64,000 bases of DNA from positions 434,001-498,000 of the forward strand of contig NZ_MVBC01000001.1 in NCBI RefSeq assembly GCF_002007105.1. The letters are read 5' to 3'. Every line of letters starts with the position of its first letter. The stretch's first letter is position 1. The position numbers and the translations under genes were made by a program. The notes beneath the pieces were generated by a model. It saw only the letters and a program-made list of their open reading frames with translations, did no database searches and was not told where the DNA came from. The DNA is from Hymenobacter sp. CRA2 (GTDB lineage Bacteria > Bacteroidota > Bacteroidia > Cytophagales > Hymenobacteraceae). Shown here piece by piece: positions 46,853-54,344 of this stretch.

Positions 46853-47035
46853 CTAACGGGCCTGCGCAGCTCGCAGAAGTTCCTGCCAATCCACTGGCTG
46901 GCCGCCGCGGCGCACCAGCAGCACTTGGGTATCGGCAGCAGGAAAGGCTTTTAGCTCCCCGTCGCGCAGCGCGTCGGCGGGCGCGAGGTCACACTCCTGG
47001 GACTCGGGCATGGGTGTGGGCGGCAGCGGTGACAA
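46853..47035 (-). pseudogene. N-terminal remnant of a Rieske [2Fe-2S] protein
   Basis: About 45 residues from the start (ECDLAPADALRDGELKAFPA, then DTQVLLVRR) match the beginning of Rieske-type electron-transfer proteins, but the reading frame then leaves that pattern and stops after 15 unrelated residues, with no CxH or CxxH cluster motifs. It is probably the 5' end of a lost oxidoreductase gene. The frame starts at ATG 47035 in a gap of 325 nt that otherwise shows nothing. Confidence 0.4.
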
Positions 47036-47091
47036 CTGCTCATCCCAACGTTTTGGCGCCCATCGGGGTTAAACCGGTAAACACCTACGCC

Positions 47092-47337
47092 ATGAGCGAC
47101 TACCGCCCCATCAGCTGCTCCTTCTACGACGAGCTGGAAGCCCGCGCCACCACCCGGCAGCCCTGCACCCTGCGCTTCCGCGACGCGCCCGAGGCACCGA
47201 TCGGCACCCGCGAGGGCGTCATCGAGGATCTGTACATCCGCGACAAAGTGGAATACCTGCGCCTGACCGACGGCTTCGAGCTGCGCCTGGACAAGCTGGT
47301 GGGCGTGGATGACCGGGAGCTGCGCAACTACTGCTAG
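47092..47337 (+). CDS. Rof-like (Rho-binding antiterminator family) protein
   Basis: An 81-residue protein. The pattern YRPISCSFYDELEARATTRQPCTLRFRD, then GVIEDLYIRDKVEYLRLTDGFELRLDKLVGVDD, follows the E. coli Rof/YaeO layout, in which the protein binds Rho and reduces termination. The two cysteines differ from Rof. A regulatory role on Rho is inference from this similarity. Its stop codon forms part of a TAGCTTTG box 5 nt before the next gene. Confidence 0.72.
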   Translation: MSDYRPISCSFYDELEARATTRQPCTLRFRDAPEAPIGTREGVIEDLYIRDKVEYLRLTDGFELRLDKLVGVDDRELRNYC

Positions 47338-47342
47338 CTTTG
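47335..47342 (+). promoter_or_regulatory. -7 box of the DUF3592 gene, leaderless spacing
   Basis: TAGCTTTG, an exact TAnnTTTG, of which TAG is also the stop codon of the upstream gene; 5 nt separate it from ATG 47348. Confidence 0.5.
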
Positions 47343-47347
47343 ACGGC

Positions 47348-47866
47348 ATGCCTCCTCTGCCCGCCCGTCGTGCCCATGCTGCTTATTACTTGGCAGCGGT
47401 AGTCGGCGCCCTCATCTGCATCGTGCTCCTGTATTTGGCGGCGCGCGAAGCCCGCGCGGTGCTAGCTCGTCGTACTGAAGGCGTGCATCTTACGGGCACC
47501 GTGGCGCAGCGGCGTGCAATACTTCCGCCCACTCCGAAGGGTAAACGCCCTAGCGCCCCGAAGCCTGGCTCGGTTCCGGTGGAGTACACCGTTGTGACCA
47601 CGTACCAGGGCCAGCCGGTGCAGGTAGTCAACGAATTTCGCCATACCAACGTCGATTATGCGGTGGGCAGCCGGGTGCCCGTGGTGTACGTCCCAAGTCA
47701 CCCGAAATACAGCCGCATTGCCAGCACCACCGAGCAGTACGGGCACTTGCTGCAGCTGCTGGGCTTTGCCGTGCTCAGCGGCGTGACGGCCGCGCTGCTA
47801 TGGCTGCGCCGGGTTACTACGGAGGCAGTGCTTAGAACCTCCCCGTCAGCCGACGCCGCTTTATAA
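47348..47866 (+). CDS. DUF3592-type two-helix membrane protein
   Basis: A 172-residue protein. Membrane helices at about residues 12-30 (YYLAAVVGALICIVLLYLA) and 137-155 (LGFAVLSGVTAALLWL) enclose a beta-rich extracytoplasmic part with GTVAQRRAILPPTPKG and VEYTVVTTYQGQPVQVVNEFRHTNVDYAVGSRVPVVYVPSHPKYSRI, the DUF3592 core. Function is unknown. The ATG is placed by the DUF3592 N-terminus and by the -7 box 5 nt upstream. Confidence 0.8.
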   Translation: MPPLPARRAHAAYYLAAVVGALICIVLLYLAAREARAVLARRTEGVHLTGTVAQRRAILPPTPKGKRPSAPKPGSVPVEYTVVTTYQGQPVQVVNEFRHTNVDYAVGSRVPVVYVPSHPKYSRIASTTEQYGHLLQLLGFAVLSGVTAALLWLRRVTTEAVLRTSPSADAAL

Positions 47867-47909
47867 CAAACAGGCCCCTGGCAGACAGCCAGGGGCCTGT
47901 TTGTTATAA
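47861..47909. terminator. Bidirectional terminator between DUF3592 gene and asnS
   Basis: Perfect 22-bp inverted repeat (TTATAACAAACAGGCCCCTG plus GC and its complement) with a 5-nt loop. It overlaps the stop codon of the plus-strand gene and lies 13 nt after the asnS stop. Confidence 0.9.
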
Positions 47910-47921
47910 ACATCTGTAATC

Positions 47922-49316
47922 CTAAAACTCCGCGTTCTTCGGGAAGCGCGGGAAGGGAATCACGTCGCGGATGTTGGTCATGCCGGTCACGAACAGCACC
48001 AGACGCTCGAAGCCCAGGCCGAAGCCCGAGTGCGGGGCCGTGCCGAAGCGGCGCGTGTCGAGGTACCACCACAGGTCTTCGGTGGGCACGTGCATTTCCT
48101 GCATGCGTTGCTCCAGCTTCTCCAGGCTTTCCTCGCGCTGCGAGCCGCCGATGATTTCGCCGATGCCGGGGAACAGCACGTCCATGGCGCGCACGGTGCG
48201 GCCGTCCTCGTCGAGTTTCATGTAGAAGGCCTTGATGTCCTTCGGGTAGTTCGTCAGGATAACCGGCTTCTTGAAGTGCTTCTCCACCAAGTACCGCTCG
48301 TGCTCCGACTGCAGGTCGGTGCCCCAGTCCACGGGGAATTCAAACTTCTGCTTGGCCGACTTCAGGATTTCCACCGCCTCGGTGTAAGTCAGGCGCTGGA
48401 AGTCGTTGTCGATGACGAAGCGCAGACGGTTCAGCAGCTCCTTGTCGTACAGGTCGTTGAGAAACTGCAGGTCATCCGGGCACTTCTCCAGGGCGTAGCG
48501 CACGAGGTAGCGCAGGAAATCCTCCGCCAGGTCCATGTTGTCCTGCAGGTCATAGAAGGCCATTTCCGGCTCGATCATCCAGAACTCGGCCAGGTGGCGG
48601 GCCGTGTTGGAGTTTTCGGCGCGGAACGTGGGCCCGAAGGTGTACACCTTGCCCAGGGCCATGGCGGCCAGTTCGCCCTCCAGCTGCCCCGAAACCGTGA
48701 GGTTCGTGGCCTTGCCGAAAAAGTCTTCCGAGTAATCTACCTGGCCGGCCTCGTTCAGCGGCGGGTTCTGGTCGGGCAGCGTGGTCACGCGGAACATCTG
48801 GCCGGCGCCCTCAGCGTCGGAGCCGGTGATGATGGGCGTGTGCACGTAGAAGAAGCCGCGGTCGTTGAAGTACTGGTGCACGGCGAAGGCCAGCGCGTGG
48901 CGCAGGCGCAGCACCGCCCCGAAGGTGTTGGTGCGGGGGCGCAGGTGGGCAATTTCGCGCAGGAACTCCAGCGAGTGGCCTTTCTTCTGCAGCGGGTACA
49001 CTTCCGGATCGGCCTTGCCGAGCACCTCGATGCTCGAAGCCTGAATTTCCACCGACTGACCCTTGCCCTGCGAGGCGACGAGCTTGCCCGTCACGGCCAC
49101 GCAGGCACCGGTGGCCACATCCTTCAGCGTTTCTTCCGGAAACTTCTCAGCGTCGGCTACTACCTGCAGATTATTAATCGTCGAGCCGTCGTTGACGGCG
49201 ATAAACTGCACGTATTTGTTGCCGCGGCGGGTACGAACCCAGCCTTTTACGAGCACCTCGCGGTCCAGCTCCTGGCTGGCAAGCAGTGCCTCTACGCTTG
49301 ATCTTCTGACGGACAT
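47922..49316 (-). CDS. asnS: Asparaginyl-tRNA synthetase
   Basis: A 464-residue class II synthetase: N-terminal OB-fold ([21 protein letters not shown]), motif 2 region [28 protein letters not shown], and motif 3 [16 protein letters not shown], with the Asn-specific [26 protein letters not shown] block that distinguishes it from AspRS. ATG 49316 ([12 protein letters not shown]) is chosen; the frame is open further upstream but without homology. TATTTTTG lies 26 nt upstream. It charges tRNA-Asn. Confidence 0.97.
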   Translation of the reverse strand: MSVRRSSVEALLASQELDREVLVKGWVRTRRGNKYVQFIAVNDGSTINNLQVVADAEKFPEETLKDVATGACVAVTGKLVASQGKGQSVEIQASSIEVLGKADPEVYPLQKKGHSLEFLREIAHLRPRTNTFGAVLRLRHALAFAVHQYFNDRGFFYVHTPIITGSDAEGAGQMFRVTTLPDQNPPLNEAGQVDYSEDFFGKATNLTVSGQLEGELAAMALGKVYTFGPTFRAENSNTARHLAEFWMIEPEMAFYDLQDNMDLAEDFLRYLVRYALEKCPDDLQFLNDLYDKELLNRLRFVIDNDFQRLTYTEAVEILKSAKQKFEFPVDWGTDLQSEHERYLVEKHFKKPVILTNYPKDIKAFYMKLDEDGRTVRAMDVLFPGIGEIIGGSQREESLEKLEQRMQEMHVPTEDLWWYLDTRRFGTAPHSGFGLGFERLVLFVTGMTNIRDVIPFPRFPKNAEF

Positions 49317-49341
49317 CGTCTTAGAAATGAAGTTGAGCCGG

Positions 49342-49349
49342 CAAAAATA
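49342..49349 (-). promoter_or_regulatory. -7 box of asnS
   Basis: TATTTTTG on the minus strand, an exact TAnnTTTG, 26 nt upstream of the ATG. Confidence 0.5.
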
Positions 49350-49360
49350 CAAAGAAGTGG

Positions 49361-49379
49361 CGCGGAGTGGTACTCCGCG
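49361..49379. repeat. Short palindrome upstream of asnS
   Basis: CGCGGAGT, GGT, ACTCCGCG: a perfect 8-bp dyad of the kind dispersed in intergenic regions of this group, placed between the asnS and rpoN promoters. Confidence 0.55.
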
Positions 49380-49514
49380 TGGCGACGAAGGCGCCAGTTT
49401 GGCCCCGCGCATAACCGTCCAGTTCCGGAAGGCGGCCGCAGGCCACCCGCAGAGCTCCACTTCGCGCCACTTATTCCGTCAACCTTTCGCCCGCAACTCA
49501 AGTACACAAACGGC

Positions 49515-49522
49515 TATCTTTG
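49515..49522 (+). promoter_or_regulatory. -7 box of rpoN
   Basis: TATCTTTG, an exact TAnnTTTG, about 49 nt upstream of ATG 49571. The longer possible start (TTG at 49520) lies inside this box, which supports the ATG. Confidence 0.55.
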
Positions 49523-49570
49523 GCAGAAGCTAGTGCCTCCACCCGGCGCACCCGCACGCGTACCTCAGCT

Positions 49571-51148
49571 ATGCAACGACTGGACATGAAACAGCTTCTC
49601 TCGCAGAAGCTGTCCCCCCAACAGATACAATTCATCAAGCTCCTCCAGATTCCTACGGCGGAGCTCGAAATGCGTATTAAAGAAGAGCTGGAGATGAATC
49701 CGGCGCTGGAAGAAGGCGACGCCGAAGAGGCCGACCTGGCCGACGATGACGCCGACGACGAGTTTGGCGACGACCAGGACGATGCGCCCGACGAACCCAG
49801 CGAGGGCGAAGAGTACGACAACGAGGAAAACGTGCTCGACGAGGACTTCGACGAAACGCCGGAGCCCGAGCTGGAGCTGCCCAAGGACGAGGACACCAGC
49901 GAGGCCAAGGATTCCGACGACCTCGACATCGACGACTACCTCAACGACGACGAAATAGCCGGCTACAAGATGCAGGGCGACTCGGGCGGCGACGAGGAAG
50001 AGCGCGACATGCCCCTGGCCGATACCAGCTCGACGCTCACCGACTCCCTGTTTGAGCAGCTGCGCTTCATGGACCTAGACGAGAAAATGGAGGCCATCGG
50101 CCGTCAGCTCATCGGCTCCATCGACGCCGACGGCTACATCCGCCGCGACCTGGGCGCCATCGTCAACGACCTGGCGTTTTCGCAGAACATCGACGCCTCG
50201 GAGGCGGAAATCGAGCAGGTGCTGCGCCTGATCCAGACCTTCGACCCGCCCGGCATCGGCGCCCGCGACCTGCGCGAGTGCCTGCTGCTGCAGCTGGACC
50301 GCCGCCCCCACGACGACGTGGTGGAGCACGCCCAGCACATCCTGATGGACACCTTCGAGGAATTTACCAAGAAGCACTACCAGCGTATTCAGCAGAAGCT
50401 GGACCTGGACGACGAGGAAATCAAGGAAGCTATTAATCTGATCCTCAAGCTCAACCCTAAACCTGGAGGCTCGGGCCCCACGGGTGGCGGCCGGGTGCAG
50501 TACATCATTCCCGACTTTATCCTCACCAACGACAACGGCGACCTGAACCTGACGCTGAACTCGCGCAATGCCCCGGACCTGCGCGTGAGCCGCGATTACC
50601 AGGAAATGTTTCAGGCCTACGACAAGGGCGCCCGCAAGGACAAGAAGCTGAAGGAAGCCGTCACCTTCGTGAAGCAGAAGCTGGACGCAGCCAAGTGGTT
50701 TATCGACGCCATCAAGCAGCGCCAGAACACCCTGCTGCGCACCATGGACGCTATCGTGCGCTACCAGCGCGAATTTTTCCTGGAAGGCGACGAGAGCAAG
50801 CTGCGCCCTATGATTCTGAAGGACATAGCCACCGAAATCGGCATGGACATTAGCACCGTCTCGCGCGTGGCCAATTCCAAGGCGGTGCAGACGGAATTCG
50901 GCATTTACCCACTGAAGTATTTCTTCTCCGAAGGCATTGCCACCGACTCGGGCGAGGACGCGTCGAGCCGCGAGGTGAAACACATCCTGAAGGAAATCAT
51001 CGAGGCCGAAGACAAGCGCCGCCCGCTCTCCGACGACAAGCTGGAGAAAATGCTCAACACCCGCGGCTACAACATCGCCCGGCGCACCGTAGCCAAGTAC
51101 CGCGAGCAGCTGAATATTCCGGTGGCGCGCCTGCGTAAGGAGCTGTAA
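49571..51148 (+). CDS. rpoN: RNA polymerase sigma-54 factor
   Basis: A 525-residue sigma-54. Region I is Gln/Leu-rich (MKQLLSQKLSPQQIQFIKLLQIPTAELEMRIKEELEMNPALEE), followed by a long acidic region (about residues 45-145, almost entirely Asp/Glu), the core-binding region (SLFEQLRFMDLDEKMEAIGRQLIGSIDADGYIRRDL) and the DNA-binding region with the RpoN box ARRTVAKYRE at the end. It recognises -24/-12 promoters and needs AAA+ activators such as the protein encoded at 7672. The acidic region is large even for this family. Confidence 0.97.
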   Translation: MQRLDMKQLLSQKLSPQQIQFIKLLQIPTAELEMRIKEELEMNPALEEGDAEEADLADDDADDEFGDDQDDAPDEPSEGEEYDNEENVLDEDFDETPEPELELPKDEDTSEAKDSDDLDIDDYLNDDEIAGYKMQGDSGGDEEERDMPLADTSSTLTDSLFEQLRFMDLDEKMEAIGRQLIGSIDADGYIRRDLGAIVNDLAFSQNIDASEAEIEQVLRLIQTFDPPGIGARDLRECLLLQLDRRPHDDVVEHAQHILMDTFEEFTKKHYQRIQQKLDLDDEEIKEAINLILKLNPKPGGSGPTGGGRVQYIIPDFILTNDNGDLNLTLNSRNAPDLRVSRDYQEMFQAYDKGARKDKKLKEAVTFVKQKLDAAKWFIDAIKQRQNTLLRTMDAIVRYQREFFLEGDESKLRPMILKDIATEIGMDISTVSRVANSKAVQTEFGIYPLKYFFSEGIATDSGEDASSREVKHILKEIIEAEDKRRPLSDDKLEKMLNTRGYNIARRTVAKYREQLNIPVARLRKEL

Positions 51149-51153
51149 AACTT

Positions 51154-51657
51154 ATGGCTAAGCATACCATGCCGCACCACTGGCAAGTTTTTGCAGGTAT
51201 GCTCTTGCTGTTAGTAGCAATGGGATGTGAGCAAAATGCTCCATCCCATTTTGCTTTTTCGGGAAAATCGAGCCCTCCACCCCCGCCAGTGGTAGCCGAA
51301 GAAAGTAGGTACGACGGATATTTACCCAGCAAGAATCAGGACAGCATTCACGTCTATCTGTATTTTGACTCCCAAACCAGTTACAAACTCTATCATCCAA
51401 GGCCGAGCGGACTGAAGCTTATGAGCACTGGGCATTGGTCTATTGTCGAATCAAATAGTAGCCCTCAACTGGGTGTCAGCCCACAGCTTGTTACACTAAT
51501 TGATCAAAGCACCTGTGACACTTTGCACCTGCTTTCCTACAGCCCGCCTTGGCGTCACCGACTGCCGGATGCGGACAGTGTTTATCTGATTCCCGCCTTC
51601 CGTAAATCTACAAATCGTGCCGATGCCCGATTTCGGCTTCACTATCTTCCGCACTGA
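51154..51657 (+). CDS. Uncharacterised lipoprotein, downstream of rpoN
   Basis: A 167-residue lipoprotein (Cys25, lipobox VAMGC). A short Pro-rich linker (PPPPPVVAEE) is followed by a beta-rich domain (DSIHVYLYFDSQTSYKLYH, GVSPQLVTLIDQSTCDTLHLLSYS). No family is recognised. Codon use is clearly less GC-rich than in the genes around it, which could mark a recently acquired or weakly expressed gene. It starts 5 nt after the rpoN stop. Confidence 0.72.
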   Translation: MAKHTMPHHWQVFAGMLLLLVAMGCEQNAPSHFAFSGKSSPPPPPVVAEESRYDGYLPSKNQDSIHVYLYFDSQTSYKLYHPRPSGLKLMSTGHWSIVESNSSPQLGVSPQLVTLIDQSTCDTLHLLSYSPPWRHRLPDADSVYLIPAFRKSTNRADARFRLHYLPH

Positions 51658-51694
51658 GCATAAGAAGCCTTTTTGGCCCGCGTAACTTGCCCCC

Positions 51695-52333
51695 GTGCTC
51701 CACCGCCTTGCCCAGCTGCTGTCCGTAGTACTTCACCCGCTGCTCGTCCCAACCTATCTAATAGCGGCACTGACGTACAGCTTGCCTGGCGAACTGCTGC
51801 CATTATCTATCGATGCCGGTAAACAGGTACTACTGCGAACCTGGCTGATTACTTTCTGGCTGCCAGCACTGCTAATCTGGGTCTTACAACGGCTGGGCTG
51901 CATCAGCTCCGTGGAGCTGTACGAACGGCGGCAGCGCCCCCTGCCCCTGCTGATTGCGGCTATGGCATTCGGCGGCGCAGCCTTGCACGTCGGCCAGCTT
52001 TACCAGGCCAGTAGCTTAGCCATCATGCTGGCGGGCGTGGGGCTTTCGGTGCTGCTGACGCTGATTATCAGCTTCTTCTGGAAAATCAGCGCGCACGGGA
52101 TGGGCATGGGTGGAGCCATTGGGCTGTTCGGGGCGCTGCTGCTACATGCGCGGCTGCCGCTTGCGCAGGCATGGCTGTGGCTGCTACTGGCCGTTCTGCT
52201 GGCGGCCGCTGTGGGCTGGGCGCGGCTGCGGCTGCAAGCCCACACGCCGGCCCAGGTGCTGGCAGGGCTAGCACTTGGTACCGGCGTGTCGGTGTTCGTC
52301 TGCTTATACGCCTGGCCCGCGGTAGTTTCGTAA
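51695..52333 (+). CDS. PAP2-superfamily membrane phosphatase-like protein
   Basis: A 212-residue protein starting at GTG with about six membrane helices. PAP2 elements are visible: KQVLLRTWLI early, the SAH core WKISAHGMGMGGAIG, and the last block ARLRLQAHTPAQVLAGLALG with the HTPAQVLAG histidine. The first motif (KxxxxxxRP) is weak, so catalytic competence is uncertain. PAP2-type enzymes dephosphorylate lipid phosphates such as undecaprenyl pyrophosphate. TAACTTGC ends 4 nt before the GTG. Confidence 0.82.
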   Translation: MLHRLAQLLSVVLHPLLVPTYLIAALTYSLPGELLPLSIDAGKQVLLRTWLITFWLPALLIWVLQRLGCISSVELYERRQRPLPLLIAAMAFGGAALHVGQLYQASSLAIMLAGVGLSVLLTLIISFFWKISAHGMGMGGAIGLFGALLLHARLPLAQAWLWLLLAVLLAAAVGWARLRLQAHTPAQVLAGLALGTGVSVFVCLYAWPAVVS

Positions 52334-52347
52334 GGGCCGGGTACGGG

Positions 52348-53727
52348 TTAGTTGCTGCGCGTCAGTTCCTGCTGCACCAGTTCCTGCACTTCGGGCTTGT
52401 CGTAGTCGGTTTCAGCATCGATGTGGCGCATCAGGCGCTCCATGATGGCGTCCTGGCGCTGGCCGTTGGCCCAGGCCTCGGCGTACGGGCGGTGCGAGAA
52501 GGTGACCTGCGAGTAGAGCGACGCCCACTGATCGGGGTACTGAGCCGAGATTTTGCTCTCGATTTTCTTTTGCAGCAGAAAGCGCGGGTCGGCCACTTTG
52601 TCGCGCATTTCCACAAAGTTGTACACCGCGAGGTCGGCCACGGCGTCGGCGTTGGGCTTGCGCGCCTGCTGAAACTCGCGGAAGATGGTCTGCCAGTCCT
52701 CGCCGTGGCGCTGCAGCAGCTCGTCGAGCACGGTGCAGTCCTCAAAGCCCGCGTTCATGCCCTGCCCGTAGAAGGGCACGATGGCGTGGGCCGCGTCGCC
52801 GAGCAGCACCACGTCGTCATCGAAGGACCACGGGAAGCACTTGACCGTGACCAGCGAGGCCGTGGGGTTGTGGAAGAAGTCATCGGTCAGCTCCGGCATC
52901 AGCGGCACCGCGTCTGGGAATACCCGCTCGAAAAAGGCCGTTACGTCGGCCGGCGTTTGCAGCGCGGCGAAGGACTCCTCGCCCTCGAAGGGGAAGAACA
53001 GCGTGCAGGTAAACGAGCCGTCGAGGTTGGGCAGGGCAATCATCATGTAGCGCCCGCGCGGCCAGATGTGCAGCGCGTGCTTTTCCATGGCCCAGCCGCC
53101 TTCGGCCGTGGGCGCGATGGTCAACTCCTTGTAGCCGTATTCGAGGTAGGACTGCGCATAGTCAAAGCGGTCGGTGCGCTGCATGGCGCTGCGCACGGCC
53201 GAAAAGGCGCCGTCGGTGCCGAACAGGCGGCGGAAGGCCACGTGCTGCTCCTGCCCGCTGGCGCTGTCGCGCAGGTGCAGCTCGCGCTGGCGCAGGTTGA
53301 TGTCGAGGCACTGCTGACCGAAGTGCAGCTGCACGCCGGGCTGGGCTTCGGCCAGATCGAGCAGACGGCGGTTCAGCCCACCGCGCGACACGGAGTAAAT
53401 GGCCTGCCCGGGCTTGCCGTAGGGCTGCTGGCTGAGGTTGCCGTGCGCGTCGTGCATCACGCGGCCGTACATCGGAATGGCTACTTCGCGCACCGCTTCG
53501 GCCACGCCCACACCCTCCAGGGCCCGCCATCCCCGATCCGACAACGCGAGGTTGATGGAGCGGCCCGAGTCGCTGCCCGCGCGGCGCGGGTCGGGCCGCC
53601 GCTCGTACACCTCCACGGCGTAGCCGCGGCGGGCTAGGTACAAAGTGAGCAGGGAGCCAACCAAACCGGCTCCAGCAACCGTCAGGCGCTCAGGCGCTGC
53701 GCTGGAAGATGGGGTAATTGTGGACAC
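52348..53727 (-). CDS. kmo: Kynurenine 3-monooxygenase
   Basis: A 459-residue FAD-dependent hydroxylase. The Rossmann start GAGLVGSLLTLYLARRGYAVEVYERR binds FAD, the RSINLALSDRGWRAL block is characteristic of KMO, and LGDAAHAIVPFYGQGMNAGFEDC is the GD motif that contacts the flavin. It hydroxylates kynurenine to 3-hydroxykynurenine using NADPH and O2. Start is GTG 53727. Other pathway enzymes are at 58413, 61164 and 62753. A TACTTTCG -7-like box lies 34 nt upstream. Confidence 0.95.
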   Translation of the reverse strand: MSTITPSSSAAPERLTVAGAGLVGSLLTLYLARRGYAVEVYERRPDPRRAGSDSGRSINLALSDRGWRALEGVGVAEAVREVAIPMYGRVMHDAHGNLSQQPYGKPGQAIYSVSRGGLNRRLLDLAEAQPGVQLHFGQQCLDINLRQRELHLRDSASGQEQHVAFRRLFGTDGAFSAVRSAMQRTDRFDYAQSYLEYGYKELTIAPTAEGGWAMEKHALHIWPRGRYMMIALPNLDGSFTCTLFFPFEGEESFAALQTPADVTAFFERVFPDAVPLMPELTDDFFHNPTASLVTVKCFPWSFDDDVVLLGDAAHAIVPFYGQGMNAGFEDCTVLDELLQRHGEDWQTIFREFQQARKPNADAVADLAVYNFVEMRDKVADPRFLLQKKIESKISAQYPDQWASLYSQVTFSHRPYAEAWANGQRQDAIMERLMRHIDAETDYDKPEVQELVQQELTRSN

Positions 53728-53761
53728 GGGGTAGCGGTAAAGAGGGAATCAAGTGGCCTTT

Positions 53762-53769
53762 CGAAAGTA
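53762..53769 (-). promoter_or_regulatory. -7-like box of kmo
   Basis: TACTTTCG on the minus strand, the same octamer as at uvrA and the MBOAT gene; no -33 element seen. Confidence 0.35.
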
Positions 53770-53965
53770 CGGCTTTCCCCCTACATGCGGATTCCAGCGG
53801 CTATGGGGTACATAGGCGTGTAAGAGCTGAACAATAAAATCATAAAATAAACACAACCAATCTTACTTACATGCAGTAATAAGCATTACCTTGGCCCACT
53901 GTGCTATTCTCGGCTGTCAGTGCCCCGATACCGATACCACACTTATTTATCCGCTGTCCCACCCG

Positions 53966-54166
53966 ATGAGCACCCCAACTGCCTTATTGCTTACCGCCTC
54001 CTTAGGTGCAGAACCTGCACCGGCCGCCTACGCAGCAGAAACTGTTGCCAATGCCAGTGCCAACGATGAAGCCCTGGCCGCGGCAGCTCAACTACAAATC
54101 GGCGATTTTGTGTTGGGAGACTTGGATTGCCCCAGCCTCACGGGCCACCCAGACATTCGTTATTAG
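53966..54166 (+). CDS. Small peptide gene 2, C-terminus GHPDIRY
   Basis: A 66-residue protein (MSTPTALLLTASLGAEPAPA...). The last 24 residues, from LQIGDFVLGD to TGHPDIRY, align gap-free with the end of the peptide at 31000-31179: 13 identical and five conservative. The N-terminal 42 residues are Ala-rich and unrelated to that peptide. ATG 53966 is the first Met after the promoter-like AT-rich stretch at 53820-53890. It is flanked on both sides by AT-rich intergenic DNA (53820-53890, 54180-54290), unusual for this genome. No family is recognised. Confidence 0.65.
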   Translation: MSTPTALLLTASLGAEPAPAAYAAETVANASANDEALAAAAQLQIGDFVLGDLDCPSLTGHPDIRY

Positions 54167-54344
54167 GCATTTGGCCGCACTTCAAGCATTCCGCTCAATT
54201 TTTACACATTTATTAATTTTATAAGTTTATATAAATCTACCGTTCAGTACAATAGAATATTTCCTAGAAAAGAGGAAATTTGTGGTTGCGCAGTCCCTAC
54301 CCGGAACGTAGGGCCCTGCCTCTTCCCTCTTTTCTCTCTTACCT

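Noticed and set aside
49520-49570. Longer rpoN start at TTG 49520
   Set aside because: It would place the start codon in the TATCTTTG box and add an Arg/Thr-rich tail unlike sigma-54.
49571-51148. Treating the acidic part of RpoN as an inserted foreign segment
   Set aside because: Acidic region II is normal and variable in sigma-54; there is no frame or codon break at its edges.
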